From Lawsonibacter faecis (lineage in GTDB: Bacteria > Bacillota > Clostridia > Oscillospirales > Oscillospiraceae), in NCBI RefSeq assembly GCF_014287675.1, contig NZ_JACOPQ010000001.1, positions 124,001 to 188,000 of the forward strand: DNA of 64,000 nt, read 5' to 3'. The notes beneath the pieces were generated by a model, which searched no databases, was not told the DNA's origin, and worked only from the letters and a program-made list of their open reading frames with translations. Made by a program: the position numbers and the translations under genes. This document shows positions 30,754 to 40,275 of this stretch, one piece after another (position 1 is the stretch's first letter; each line of letters begins with the position of its first letter).

Positions 30754-31470
30754 TTACTTCAGGCCGAACTTCTCAGCGGCGTCGTCCAGGGCCTTGCGGC
30801 ACTTCTGCACGCCGGCCACAATGCCGTCGGGCTCCTTAAAGATGGCGGAGGAGAGGATTACCACGTCGGGGTCGCACTCCACCACCGGCTCCATGTTGTT
30901 CCAGCGCAGGCCGCCGTCCACGGCCAGCTCGCACTCGGGGTTCTTGTCGTTGATCTCCTTGCGGGCCCTGCGGATGAGGTCGATGGAGCTGCGGCGCCAG
31001 TCCCAGTTGTCCTTGCCGTCGGTCTTGCTGACGCCGTGAATGACGATCTGGAGGCGGTCAATGTCGTAGATGGACTCGTCCACGAAGCACAGGGGCGTGT
31101 AGCAGCCCAGGGTCAGGCCGATCTTCATGCCGAACTCGTGGCAGTAGTTCATGATGTATGCCAGGGGCGCGCCTATGAACTTCTCGGCGGGCAGGATAAG
31201 CATATTGCACCCGGCGGCGGCGATCTTCTCAATGAAGAGGCGGTCGCAGTCGTTGGTATAGAAGTGGCACTCGATGGGCTTGTCGGTGACGGGGCGGATG
31301 GCCTCGATAATCTGGTGGCCGCCCATGAGCTGCATGTTCTTCAGGTCGTGCATGTCGGCGGCGTCGGAGTGGACATAGTCCGCACCGGCGTCCATGGCGG
31401 TCTTGACGGTGGCGGCGATGTTGCCGTAGTTCACGTGGGCCAGGCCCGCGGCAATTTTGATGTGCTTCAT
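30754..31470 (-). CDS. Ribulose-phosphate 3-epimerase family protein
   Basis: 238 aa from ATG 31470 (RBS AAGGAGG), not the longer frame. A TIM-barrel with YVHSDAADMHDL near the N-terminus (the HxD motif region), IECHFY, PAEKF and the C-terminal AVDGGLRWNN plus LSSAIFK. Canonical Rpe has HxDxMDG and HLM motifs; these are altered here, so the substrate may be another sugar phosphate. Last gene of the leftward peptide-use run. Confidence 0.7.
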   Translation of the reverse strand: MKHIKIAAGLAHVNYGNIAATVKTAMDAGADYVHSDAADMHDLKNMQLMGGHQIIEAIRPVTDKPIECHFYTNDCDRLFIEKIAAAGCNMLILPAEKFIGAPLAYIMNYCHEFGMKIGLTLGCYTPLCFVDESIYDIDRLQIVIHGVSKTDGKDNWDWRRSSIDLIRRARKEINDKNPECELAVDGGLRWNNMEPVVECDPDVVILSSAIFKEPDGIVAGVQKCRKALDDAAEKFGLK

Positions 31471-31550
31471 AGAATATTCCTCCTTAAATTTATATGGATG
31501 CCCCCCAGGGCGCTCCGTGCCTGCCCCCCCCCGGTGGGGGCGCTTGTTCA

Positions 31551-32720
31551 TCACAAAATATTGTGCCGGACCTCGCCGTCCATAACGGTTGCCGTGCAGC
31601 GGCACCAGAGATCCCGGATGGGGTTGCCGCTGAAGATCGCCACGTCGGCGTCCTTCCCCGGCTCCAGGGAGCCCAGGCGGTCCTGGAGGCCCAGAATCTC
31701 GGCCGCGTTGATGGTGATGGTCTTAAAGCCCTCCTCCTCGGGAAGGCCCGCACCCACGCACATACCCACCGCCATGGGGAGATACCACAGGTGGTTGGCG
31801 GGCAGATCGGTCATAATCGCCACCTTCACCCCCGCCCGGTACAGAATTCCGGCGGCCTCCAAGCTCTGGAGCTGCACCTCCGGCTTTTGGGGGAAGCCTC
31901 CCAGGGGACCGAGGATGGCGCTTCGTCCGCTTCTGGCAATCTCATCGGCGATCAGATATCCCTCGGTGCAGTGGTCCAGGGTGATGTCCACCTCCAGCTC
32001 GTCGGCGATGCGCAGGGCGGTCATGATGTCATCCGCCCGGTGGCAGTGGGCCTTCAGGGGGATTTGGCGGCGGATCACCGGCTCCAGTGCCTCCAGCTTG
32101 AGATCGAAGGCGGGACGCTTGGAGGGGTCCTCCCCCGCCCGGTCCTTCTTGTCGGCGTATTCCCTGGCCTTGTAGAGGGTCTCCCGGATGAGGGAGGCGG
32201 TGGCCATGCGGGTGACGGGCTGGCGGCCCCCTTTGCCGAAGCAGTTCTTGGGGTTCTCACCGAAGGCCACCTTCATGGCCAGCGGGGCCCGGAGGACCAT
32301 TTCGTTCATCGTCCTGCCCCAGGTCTTCATAGCGACGAACTGGCCGCCGATGGGGTTGGAGCTGCCCGGCCCGGTGGCGACGGTGGTGACGCCGCCCCGG
32401 ACCGCCACGCCGTACTCGCTGTCCAGGGGGTAGATGCCGTCCAGGGCGCGGATCTGGGGGGTCACTGGGTCGGAGGTCTCGTTGCCGTCGTCCCCGGGGA
32501 AGCCGATGGCGGTCTCGTAGAGGCCGATGTGGCAGTGGGCGTCGATGAGGCCGGGGAGAATATAGCCTCCCTTTGCGTCCAGAATTTCCGCGCCGGGTGC
32601 GTCCAAACTCTCCCCCACCGCGGCGATCCTGCCGCCCCGGAGGAGCACCTGGCCGTTTTCAAGGGTCCCCTGGGGGCCCATGGTGATGACTTTACCGTTT
32701 TTTATTAGAATATCTCTCAT
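31551..32720 (-). CDS. Amidohydrolase (imidazolonepropionase/dihydroorotase-like fold)
   Basis: 389 aa. An N-terminal beta-sandwich (DILIKNGKVITM), the HxH metal motif in LIDAHCHIG (about 60-68), His in LKAHCHR (about 220), DHCTEGYL (about 245) and Asp in IMTDLPANH. The C-terminal GKDADVAIFSGNP returns to the sandwich. Such proteins hydrolyse cyclic amides or N-acyl/dipeptide bonds; the setting between peptidases suggests processing of modified or cyclic peptide products. Four bases downstream of the M3 peptidase gene. Confidence 0.75.
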   Translation of the reverse strand: MRDILIKNGKVITMGPQGTLENGQVLLRGGRIAAVGESLDAPGAEILDAKGGYILPGLIDAHCHIGLYETAIGFPGDDGNETSDPVTPQIRALDGIYPLDSEYGVAVRGGVTTVATGPGSSNPIGGQFVAMKTWGRTMNEMVLRAPLAMKVAFGENPKNCFGKGGRQPVTRMATASLIRETLYKAREYADKKDRAGEDPSKRPAFDLKLEALEPVIRRQIPLKAHCHRADDIMTALRIADELEVDITLDHCTEGYLIADEIARSGRSAILGPLGGFPQKPEVQLQSLEAAGILYRAGVKVAIMTDLPANHLWYLPMAVGMCVGAGLPEEEGFKTITINAAEILGLQDRLGSLEPGKDADVAIFSGNPIRDLWCRCTATVMDGEVRHNIL

Positions 32721-32724
32721 GTTC

Positions 32725-34407
32725 TCACCCGTTTTTCTCTAGGAATTCCATGGCGCGCTGTCCCACCCTGCCCACAACGCCGGGGGTGAATGGGGACTCC
32801 AATCCGGCCAGGGCCAGGGTCTTGTCGAAGGAGTGCTTTCCGCTCTCCCGCAGGAGGGTGAGGTAGCTGTCCCACGCCTTGGCGTGGTTCTCCTCGTCCA
32901 GGAAGTGGTACTGGAGGGCGCAGGTCTGGGCCAGGACGTAGTCGATGTAGTAGAAGGGCCATTTGTAGATGTGGGTCTGCCGCTGCCAGGCCCGGCCCTG
33001 GGAGAGGAAGTTCTCGTGCTTGTACTTCCGCCAGGGCATGTACCGCCGCTCCAGCCCCTGCCACAGCTCCAGCCGCTGGGCGGGGGTCAGGTTGGGGTGG
33101 TCGTACACCTCGGTCTGGAACTCGTCCACCGCCGCGCCGTAGGGCAGGAAGGAGATGGCGCTCTTCATGTGGAAGTACTGGTACTTGTCCACATCTGCCT
33201 CGGGGTACACCCGGTCCAGCCAGGGCCAGACGAAGAACTCCATCGCCATGGAGTGAATCTCGCACAGGTCGGAGGAGGCCTCGCAGCTGTCGACGAATGG
33301 CTCGCCCCGCTTCAGGAAGGAGTGGAGGCCGTGGCCGCACTCGTGGGCGAAGGTCTTCACCGCCCCGGGGGAGCTGTCGTAGGTCTCGAAGATGAAGGGC
33401 ATGTGGTAGAGAGGCAGATAGTTGGAGTAGGCCCCCCGGATCTTGCCCTTGCGGTCCCCCAGGTCATAGAACCCGCAGCGGCGCAGCTCCTGGTAGTAGA
33501 AGCGGCTCTCGGGGGAGAGCTCGCCGAAGACGCCGTCGAACAGCTCCTCCACGGCCCCATCCCTGGTCTTGGGGCCGTCCCCGGCGAAGCTCACGTCCTC
33601 GTCGAAGTCCCAGAGGGTCTCATAGCCCAGCCGCTCCCGCTGCTTATCATAGAGCGCGGCCACCACCGGGGTGATGCCGGTCTCGATCTCCCTGCGGAAC
33701 GCCGCCACCTCCTCCCGGCCGTAGCCGGTGCGGCCCTGACGGCAGTAGCCCATGTCGGTATAGGAGGAGAAGCCCAGCTTCTTTGCCATGCGGTGGCGGA
33801 CGTGGACCAGCTCGTCATAGATCCGGTCCAGCTCCTCAGCCGCCTCGGAAAAGGCGTTCTGGCGGATCTCGCCGAACTTCTCCCGGGAGGCCCGGTCGGA
33901 GCTGTCCTGGAATTTTCCCAGTTCTCCAAGGGTGTACCGCTTGCCGTCCAGCTCCGCGGTAATGTTGCCGGAGAGCTTAGAGTACTGCGCGGAGAGGCGG
34001 CTCTCCTCCTCCAGCTCGGCGGCAATGGCGGGGGAGAAGGCCCGGGCCGTCACCTCGGCATGGCGGAAGGTCTCGGCCCCCAGATGGACCTCCAGCTCCG
34101 AGCGGTAAGGTGTGGCGTTGAGCGCCTCCCCCAGGCGGGTGATGAGGGCGTCCCACCGGGGCCGGGTCTGGTCGAACCAGGCCCACTCGTCCGCCCAGAA
34201 GGCGTCGTTGGTGTCCATGGTGTTGTAGGCCTCGCAGATGGTGGCCATGGTCATGTAGTACCGGCGGGGTGCCTCGGCGCTCTGGAGGGAGAAATAGGCT
34301 TTCTCAAAGCTGTCCGCCGCCGCCAGGGCGGAAATGCCCGCCCCCAGCTCCCGCTCCAGCGCGTCCATGTCGGGACGCAGATAGGGCACGTCTTTAAATT
34401 GAATCAT
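32725..34407 (-). CDS. M3 family oligoendopeptidase
   Basis: 560 aa with zinc site HECGHGLH (HExxH variant HECGH, near residue 350) and a downstream Glu in SDLCEIHSMAMEFF. Size and sequence fit the PepF/M3B group, cytoplasmic metallopeptidases that cut imported oligopeptides of roughly 7-17 residues in known members. In one run with the Opp transporter genes and the M29 aminopeptidase. Confidence 0.9.
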   Translation of the reverse strand: MIQFKDVPYLRPDMDALERELGAGISALAAADSFEKAYFSLQSAEAPRRYYMTMATICEAYNTMDTNDAFWADEWAWFDQTRPRWDALITRLGEALNATPYRSELEVHLGAETFRHAEVTARAFSPAIAAELEEESRLSAQYSKLSGNITAELDGKRYTLGELGKFQDSSDRASREKFGEIRQNAFSEAAEELDRIYDELVHVRHRMAKKLGFSSYTDMGYCRQGRTGYGREEVAAFRREIETGITPVVAALYDKQRERLGYETLWDFDEDVSFAGDGPKTRDGAVEELFDGVFGELSPESRFYYQELRRCGFYDLGDRKGKIRGAYSNYLPLYHMPFIFETYDSSPGAVKTFAHECGHGLHSFLKRGEPFVDSCEASSDLCEIHSMAMEFFVWPWLDRVYPEADVDKYQYFHMKSAISFLPYGAAVDEFQTEVYDHPNLTPAQRLELWQGLERRYMPWRKYKHENFLSQGRAWQRQTHIYKWPFYYIDYVLAQTCALQYHFLDEENHAKAWDSYLTLLRESGKHSFDKTLALAGLESPFTPGVVGRVGQRAMEFLEKNG

Positions 34408-34416
34408 GGCGCGCCC

Positions 34417-35592
34417 CTAAAACCGGAAACTGTCGTGGAGGATGCCCACCATCACGTCCTTGGGGGCGAAGGGCAGGAAGTTGAAGACGGGGCAGGCCTC
34501 GGCCTCCTTCAGCTCGTCCTCGGTGAGTCCCAGCTCCTCGAAGGACTTGTAGAGTCCCACCCGTTGGAGAAAGTCCACCATCAGCTCGCTCAGGCGGGCG
34601 GCCGCCGCCGCGTCGTCCGCCGCGGCCAGAGATGGGTCGAAGAGGCGGGCCACGTCGGCGCACTTCTCCACGCTCTGGGTACACTGCCAGCGCAGGAACT
34701 GGGGATAGAGGGTGGCCAGGCACTGGCCGTGGGCCAGCCGTGGGGCCACGCCGCCCACAATCTCGCTGATGGGATGGGGGAGGCAGGCGGCGGCGTTGCC
34801 GAGGGAGATGCCGGAGAACATGGCCGCCTGGGCCATCCGCTCCCGCAGCTCCATGTTGCCGGTGTCGTTCACCAGCCTGGGCAGGGTGTCGATGATAAGT
34901 CCCATGGCCCTGAGGCCGATCATCTTGGTATAGGGGGAGGCGCAGTCGCGCAGATAGCTCTCAAAGGCGTGGGTGAAGGCGTCAAAGCCCGTGATGGCGG
35001 TCATCCGGGGCGGCAGAGTGCGCATCAGCTCCGGGTCGATGATGGCCTCCTTGGCGAAGGCCTTGTCGTGGAAGATGCACTCCTTGTCGTTGTGCTCCTG
35101 GTCTGAGATGACCATTGCCTGGGTGAGCTCGCTGCCCGTGCCCGCGGTGGTGGGCACGGCGATGAGGGGCAGATTCACCGGGGAGGGGGACTCGTACTCG
35201 GCAAAGGGGTCGGTGTAGGAGGAGAAGACCTCGCCCCAGTCCACCTTGCCCGCGCCGTGGAAGAGGCAGATGGACTTGGCGGTGTCGATGGAGCTGCCGC
35301 CCCCCACCGCCAGCACCACCTGGATGTCCTCGGCGTGGACGATGCCGATGGCCTCCTCGATGCCCACGATGGTGGGATTGGGCACCACCTTGTCGAAGTG
35401 GACCACCTCGATGCCCGCCCCGGCCAGCAGGCCCTTCACCCGGTCGTAGAGGGGCCGGAGAACCGCCTCCTCGTTGGTGGTGGTGACCAGCATGCACTTT
35501 TTGCCGTACTTCCCCACCACGGCCCCCACCTCATTGAGGCGGCCCGCGCCGAAGTGGACCCGGGTGGGCTGATAGAAGTTAAAGTTTTCCAT
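34417..35592 (-). CDS. Iron-containing alcohol dehydrogenase
   Basis: 391 aa. N-terminal NAD(P)-binding GGGSSIDTAKSI (about 98-109) and metal-binding residues in FDAFTHAFESYL (about 195-210) and RLAHGQC (about 275). RBS AAAGGAG before ATG 35592. Family III alcohol dehydrogenases reduce aldehydes to alcohols anaerobically. Here it could dispose of aldehydes or reducing power from amino-acid fermentation (inference from neighbours). Confidence 0.88.
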   Translation of the reverse strand: MENFNFYQPTRVHFGAGRLNEVGAVVGKYGKKCMLVTTTNEEAVLRPLYDRVKGLLAGAGIEVVHFDKVVPNPTIVGIEEAIGIVHAEDIQVVLAVGGGSSIDTAKSICLFHGAGKVDWGEVFSSYTDPFAEYESPSPVNLPLIAVPTTAGTGSELTQAMVISDQEHNDKECIFHDKAFAKEAIIDPELMRTLPPRMTAITGFDAFTHAFESYLRDCASPYTKMIGLRAMGLIIDTLPRLVNDTGNMELRERMAQAAMFSGISLGNAAACLPHPISEIVGGVAPRLAHGQCLATLYPQFLRWQCTQSVEKCADVARLFDPSLAAADDAAAAARLSELMVDFLQRVGLYKSFEELGLTEDELKEAEACPVFNFLPFAPKDVMVGILHDSFRF

Positions 35593-35633
35593 ACCGCGCC
35601 GCTCCTTTCCTAAATCCCTGTATTCCTATTATA

Positions 35634-36809
35634 TCACTGTACTTTTCTACCGTCCAGATAAATTTCCCGCGCCCCCGTCACGCTGCGGATGTCCTCGAAG
35701 GGGTCCCCTCCCTGCCAGCAGACGAAGGTTGCGTTTTTCCCCGCCTCCAGGGTCCCCAGGCGGTCGGAGAGGTCCATCAAATCCGCCGCGCCCACGGTGG
35801 CGGAGGTGAAGGCCGCCAGGGGGGTGAGCCCCGCCTCCACCATGAGGACCAGCTCGAAGTTGGCCTTGTCGTAGGGGTCGAAGGTGTTGCCCGCGTCGGT
35901 GCCGAAGGCGATGGGCACGCCCTTCTCCGCGCATTGTTTCAGCACGTCCCGGTGGCGCTGAATCACCGATTTGCTGCGCAGGTGGTCGGGGTTGTCCGGG
36001 TCCTGCCGCAGCCCCTCCTCCACCGCGTAGTAGGGCGCGGACAGGGTGGGCACCAGGTAGGTGCCCCGGCGGGCCATCTCGTCCATGATGTCCTCGGTCA
36101 TGAAGACCCCGTGCTCCACCGAGTCCACCCCGGCCCAGACACCCCGGCGTATGGCGGTATTCCCGTGGGCGTGGATGGCCACCTTGCGGCCCATGGCGTG
36201 TGCGGCCTCCACCCCGGCGGAGAACTCCGCCTCGGTGAGCTCGCAGGGCCCCGGCTCGGGTCCGGGGGAGTTGACGCCGCCGGAGGCCATGATTTTCACC
36301 ACGTCGGCCCCGTTCTTGATGATGGTGCGCACGCCCTTGACGATCTCGTCCGCCCCGTCGCACTCCAGGCCGATGCGGCCCCCATGGCCGCCGGTGACGC
36401 AGACGGCGAGGCCTGTGGTCTGGACCTTGGGCCCCCGGACCGTCCCCTGGTCGATGGCGTCCCGGACGCCCAGGGAGTAGCCCTCGATGCTGCCCAGATC
36501 CCGGCAGGCCACCACCCCCGCCGAGAGCAGGAGGTTCGCGTTGCGCAGGCCCTCGCAGATAAGCCGGGCCGTGGCTCTGGGGCTCACGTCCATGCCGTCC
36601 ATGTCGGAGCCGATGAGGTGGACGTGGCAGTCGATGAGGCCGGGGGTCACCACCCCCTCAAGCGGCGTCCGCACCGCGTCCGCGGGACAGGCCACCTCGC
36701 TTTCCCTCCCCACGGCCAGAAGCTTGCCGTCCTCGGCCAGCAGGGCGAAATTCTCAATGATCTCCCGGCCGTTAAAGAGCTTGCGGCCGGTGTAGTATAC
36801 CTTGCTCAT
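35634..36809 (-). CDS. Amidohydrolase (Xaa-Pro dipeptidase/prolidase-like)
   Basis: 391 aa from MSKVYYTG (ATG 36809, GGGGAG upstream); the 12 codons before it lie in the M29 gene. HVHL metal motif in LIDCHVHLIGSD, KIMASGGV with the carboxylated-Lys position, HAHGNTAI, VEHG and FGTDAGN: the full active site of the PRK-type imidazolonepropionase/Xaa-Pro dipeptidase group. Second amidohydrolase of the operon; overlaps the M29 stop by four bases. Confidence 0.82.
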   Translation of the reverse strand: MSKVYYTGRKLFNGREIIENFALLAEDGKLLAVGRESEVACPADAVRTPLEGVVTPGLIDCHVHLIGSDMDGMDVSPRATARLICEGLRNANLLLSAGVVACRDLGSIEGYSLGVRDAIDQGTVRGPKVQTTGLAVCVTGGHGGRIGLECDGADEIVKGVRTIIKNGADVVKIMASGGVNSPGPEPGPCELTEAEFSAGVEAAHAMGRKVAIHAHGNTAIRRGVWAGVDSVEHGVFMTEDIMDEMARRGTYLVPTLSAPYYAVEEGLRQDPDNPDHLRSKSVIQRHRDVLKQCAEKGVPIAFGTDAGNTFDPYDKANFELVLMVEAGLTPLAAFTSATVGAADLMDLSDRLGTLEAGKNATFVCWQGGDPFEDIRSVTGAREIYLDGRKVQ

Positions 36810-38491
36810 CTCTGTACTCCCCTTTCCAGCGGCTCGTTCAGGCACTCGGTACCCGGCAGGACGAAGCGGCCGTCCCTCAGGATGGGGACACGCTCCCCGC
36901 CGGGCCGCACGCCGTCCAGACGGGCCAGCTCGTCAAATGCCAGGGTGATATCGGTGTGGACGTTGGTGTACACCTCTTCCCCGGTCCTCCGGCGCCCGGT
37001 GCGCTCGTTTTCCCGGGCCGTCATCTCCTTCTTGTCGTAGAGGTTGTAGACCGGCGCGTCCTCCCCCCGGGCGAAGCAGGGGTCCCCCACGGCGACATGG
37101 GGTCCCATCTTCTCCGCCAGCAGAATGGGCATCCGGGGCAGGAGGTCCATGTCCCGGGCGATGGCGTAGGCCAGGGTATTGCTGCCGATGGCGAACTCCC
37201 CCATGGGAAGGGTGTCGTGGCCCTGGAGCAGGTGCTCCTTCACATAGGCCCGCCCGGCCGGCTCGTCGGCGCAGCCGCCGCAGCCGTAAGAGGCGATCAT
37301 GCCGTCCCGGAACTCCAGCTTCAAATCCCGGAAGTACACGCCTTTCAAATAGATCTCCTTCACATGGAGCGTGCCCGTGGTCCCCGCCAGCACCGGCGTG
37401 GTGAAGAGTTCCCCGTGGGGGATGTTCAAATCGCCGCCGCAGTTGAGAAAGTTGGTCTCCTTACTGCCGTCGCCCAGGGGCCGGAGCATTACGGTGAGTC
37501 TGGTGTCGTTTCCCGCCGCCCCCTCCAGCTCCACACGCTCACAGGTATCCAGCGCGTCGATCAGGGTCTGCTGTATCAGCTCGTACTTCTCCGACTCCAT
37601 GGTATTCAGATCACAGAACGCGTCGAAGACCGCCGGGAAGTTCTCCCCCACCAGCAGATTGGGGAATGCCACCTTGCAGAAGGAGAGGTCGGAGGGGGCG
37701 AGATACCGGGCCTCCATCTCCCGCTTGGCGTTCTCCAGCTCCAGGAGCCGACTACGACGCTGGCCGCCGGGCGCATAGGCCCCCTCCAGGACCCCGGGCA
37801 CCCCCGCCGCCTCGCCGAACTGGCCGATGCCGATCATGCCGCAGGTATCCAGCAGCTCAGGGGAATTGCGGCGGTAGGCCAGGTCGTAGGCCCTCAGCAG
37901 GGCCTCCAGCGCGGCGGCGCTGAGGCAGGCCGCCCGGTCCGCCCCATGGGCCATCGCATAGGCGCCGGACCAGGCAAGACACTGAGGCTGCTGCACCACG
38001 GCCTGAAGCCCCCGCTCCTCCAGCGCCCGCAAAACCTCCTGGGCCAGGGCCTCCTGGCCCACGCAGTAGTTCAGGCGCACCCGACGCCGGCTGCGCCGGG
38101 TGCGGCTCTGACTGAGAAACCCGTGGAGGAAGGCCTCCACGATATGCACGCCGATCTCCCTGCGCCGCGCCCCGGGGTACTCATAGAGGAAGGCGGCAAG
38201 TTCCCGTTCCTCCTCCCGGACGGGCAGCCCGTAGTCCTCCAGCCAGGAGAGGCAGCCCCCCTCCGCCGAGCGGAGCACGGTCTCCCACGGGTTGTCCGCC
38301 CCGATGGTCACAAGGGCGCGGACCTCCCGGCCCGCGATGTCCACCGCGTGGGTCCCCACCCAGCGGGAGAGCGCCCCCTCCAGCCGGGCCTGGTCGCCCT
38401 TCGCGGACTCGGCCAGCGTTTCAAGTTCCGCCTCGCCGCCCAGCCAGGTCCGGCTGAGATGGGCGGCGAGCGCCAGGTGTGAATCAGTCAT
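36806..38491 (-). CDS. M29-like leucyl aminopeptidase
   Basis: 561 aa, longer than the usual M29 length of about 410, with an N-terminal extension (about 1-190) of unknown role. The C-terminal part has metal ligands in NIPHGELFTTP, MGEFAIGSNT, LLAEKMGPHVAVGD and HTDITL, typical of M29 aminopeptidases (AmpS/PepS). Trims N-terminal residues from imported peptides. Five bases downstream of the MATE gene. Confidence 0.75.
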   Translation of the reverse strand: MTDSHLALAAHLSRTWLGGEAELETLAESAKGDQARLEGALSRWVGTHAVDIAGREVRALVTIGADNPWETVLRSAEGGCLSWLEDYGLPVREEERELAAFLYEYPGARRREIGVHIVEAFLHGFLSQSRTRRSRRRVRLNYCVGQEALAQEVLRALEERGLQAVVQQPQCLAWSGAYAMAHGADRAACLSAAALEALLRAYDLAYRRNSPELLDTCGMIGIGQFGEAAGVPGVLEGAYAPGGQRRSRLLELENAKREMEARYLAPSDLSFCKVAFPNLLVGENFPAVFDAFCDLNTMESEKYELIQQTLIDALDTCERVELEGAAGNDTRLTVMLRPLGDGSKETNFLNCGGDLNIPHGELFTTPVLAGTTGTLHVKEIYLKGVYFRDLKLEFRDGMIASYGCGGCADEPAGRAYVKEHLLQGHDTLPMGEFAIGSNTLAYAIARDMDLLPRMPILLAEKMGPHVAVGDPCFARGEDAPVYNLYDKKEMTARENERTGRRRTGEEVYTNVHTDITLAFDELARLDGVRPGGERVPILRDGRFVLPGTECLNEPLERGVQR

Positions 38492-38495
38492 ATTC

Positions 38496-39848
38496 CTAGC
38501 CCTCCCTCGGCCCCCATGCGCTCAGGGAGCTCTGAAATCGTTTGGAATGGTAGTAGACCAGGGTCGCCCCGAAGGCGAAGACCCAGCCGATGAGAATGGA
38601 CAGCCATACTCCCAGATAGCCCAGCGGCCCCTGGAGAAGCATGGCGGCGGGCAGGCGGACCAGCCAGTAACCCGCGATGGTGATGACCATGGGGGCGAAG
38701 GTGTTGCCCGTGCCCCGGATAAGGCCGTGGACCACGGTGAAGTAGCCCGCGGCGAAGTAGCCCAGGCTCAGGATACGCACGTAGTCCTCGGTCATTTTCA
38801 CCGTCTCTCCGGTGGCGCCGAAGAACCGGGCCATCCCCCCGCCGAAGCCCCAGAGCACCACCAGCAGCAGAGCGCCGATACAGTAGGCCCACAGGAGGGA
38901 GAGCCGCTTGGCCTCCCGCACCCGTTCGGGCCTCCCCGCGCCCAGGTTCTGGCTGGTGAAGATGGCCAGTCCCTGGCCGATGTTGACGATGGGCAGGGCG
39001 GCAAAGGAGTCGATGCGGCTGCCGATGGTGTAGGCGGTGACGGCGCTGGAGCCCAGGCCGTTGACCACCACCTGCAGAAGGAGCATCCCCACGCTCATGG
39101 CCCCCTGCTGGATGGAGGCGGGCACCGCGCAGCGCACGCCCGCCTTCAAGGTATTGACAGAGAAGTCCAGATGCCGCGGATCGTAGCGCATATTCCGGGA
39201 GTAGCGGTTTACATACCGCAGGCAGAGGAGAAAAGACACCGTCTGGGCCACGGCGGTGGCCATGGCCGCCCCCTCCACCCCCATGCCCAGGCTGCGGATG
39301 GACCAGAGGTCCAGCACGCCGTTGAGCGCGGAGCAGTAGATCAGGAACTTCAGCGGCGTCCTGGAGTTGCCCGTGGCACGGATCATGCCCGCCAGGGTGT
39401 TGTACCCCGCGATACCGGGAATGCCCAGAAAGATGTACTTGAGGTAAAGCACCGCGCCCTCCATCTGCTCCGCCGGCGTCCGAATCGCCCGCAGCAGGAG
39501 AGTCGCCGTGAAAAAGCCCACCGCAGCCAGTACCACCGAGAGGAGCATGATGGCGGTAAAGAGGGTGTCCACCGTGCGTTTGATCTGCGGAGCGTCCTCC
39601 CGTCCGATGGCCTGGCCGATGAGGATTTCGGTGCCCACGCCCAGGCCGATGAGGAGGGCCACCATAATGCCCACGATGGGCTGGCTCACCCCCACGGACC
39701 CCAGGGCGTGCTCCCCCACGCAGCGGCCCACAATCACCGCGTCGATGGAATTATAGAGCTGCTGGAGGACATTCCCCGCCAGAATGGGCAGGAGGAAGGA
39801 GATGAGCCGACGGCTTACCTTCCCCTCCGTCAGCGACGCCGGCATCAT
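38496..39848 (-). CDS. MATE family efflux transporter
   Basis: 450 aa with twelve membrane helices in two bundles. LLPILAGNVLQQLYNSIDAVIVGRCVG at the N-terminus and AGMIRATGNSRTPL mark the MATE/DinF family of Na+- or H+-driven exporters. In this run it might export amino-acid or peptide by-products, though drug efflux is equally possible. First gene after the repeat-bearing intergenic region. Confidence 0.9.
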   Translation of the reverse strand: MMPASLTEGKVSRRLISFLLPILAGNVLQQLYNSIDAVIVGRCVGEHALGSVGVSQPIVGIMVALLIGLGVGTEILIGQAIGREDAPQIKRTVDTLFTAIMLLSVVLAAVGFFTATLLLRAIRTPAEQMEGAVLYLKYIFLGIPGIAGYNTLAGMIRATGNSRTPLKFLIYCSALNGVLDLWSIRSLGMGVEGAAMATAVAQTVSFLLCLRYVNRYSRNMRYDPRHLDFSVNTLKAGVRCAVPASIQQGAMSVGMLLLQVVVNGLGSSAVTAYTIGSRIDSFAALPIVNIGQGLAIFTSQNLGAGRPERVREAKRLSLLWAYCIGALLLVVLWGFGGGMARFFGATGETVKMTEDYVRILSLGYFAAGYFTVVHGLIRGTGNTFAPMVITIAGYWLVRLPAAMLLQGPLGYLGVWLSILIGWVFAFGATLVYYHSKRFQSSLSAWGPREG

Positions 39849-39974
39849 ATTCCCTCCTCTCTTTCAATCTTGTCCCGCAGGGGCGGCGCGTTGCCTGCCT
39901 TTTCCACAGGAAGAATGCGGCAGGACGAATTCCCGGCGGATAAGGGGAACCCTCGCGGGGGTACGGCCTTTTCC

Positions 39975-40029
39975 GGCTTTCCCCGTCGCTCTGGTCCAAC
40001 CGCACCTATGCGCCTACGCTCGCGCTTCT
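39975..40029 (+). repeat. 55-bp direct repeat, unit 1
   Basis: Begins GGCTTTCCCCGTCGCTCTGG and ends ACGCTCGCGCTTCT; paired with 40121-40175. Confidence 0.85.
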
Positions 40030-40120
40030 CTGTCACGTTCGCGTTGGGCGCATGGCCGGGTCGCCTTCCCGCCGACTCCGGGAAAAACCGGAACCGCCTT
40101 GCGGTGGACGGCGTTTCCTG

Positions 40121-40175
40121 GGCTTTCCCCGTCGCTCTGGTCCAGGCTCCCCTATGCGCCTACGCTCGCGCTTCT
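40121..40175 (+). repeat. 55-bp direct repeat, unit 2
   Basis: Same start and end as unit 1; five differences fall in the middle seven bases. Confidence 0.85.
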
Positions 40176-40190
40176 TCGGCAGGAAACGGA

Positions 40191-40217
40191 CGGGAGCAGA
40201 CCCGCGATCTGCTCCCG
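40191..40217. terminator. Hairpin after the peptide-binding protein gene
   Basis: CGGGAGCAGA, loop CCCGCGA, TCTGCTCCCG; a second stem GCGCATGA/TCATGCGC at 40236-40254 is nearer the stop. No T-run on the minus strand, so termination strength is uncertain. Confidence 0.5.
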
Positions 40218-40275
40218 CCCTTCACCCTGCGCAACGCGCATGAGCGTCATGCGCCGCAGCGTCGTTTCTTCCGAT

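Larger units (their letters stand above)
39849..40275. other. Repeat-bearing intergenic region
   Basis: No gene. It contains a 55-bp direct repeat (39975-40029 and 40121-40175, 50 of 55 bases equal) and two hairpins (40191-40217, 40236-40254). ORFs crossing it are shadows with no RBS. Confidence 0.7.

Noticed and set aside
32833..35106. 757-codon plus-strand ORF
   Set aside because: It spans two genes (M3 peptidase, Fe-alcohol dehydrogenase) with intact active sites on the opposite strand; its product is Gly/Val/His-rich filler.
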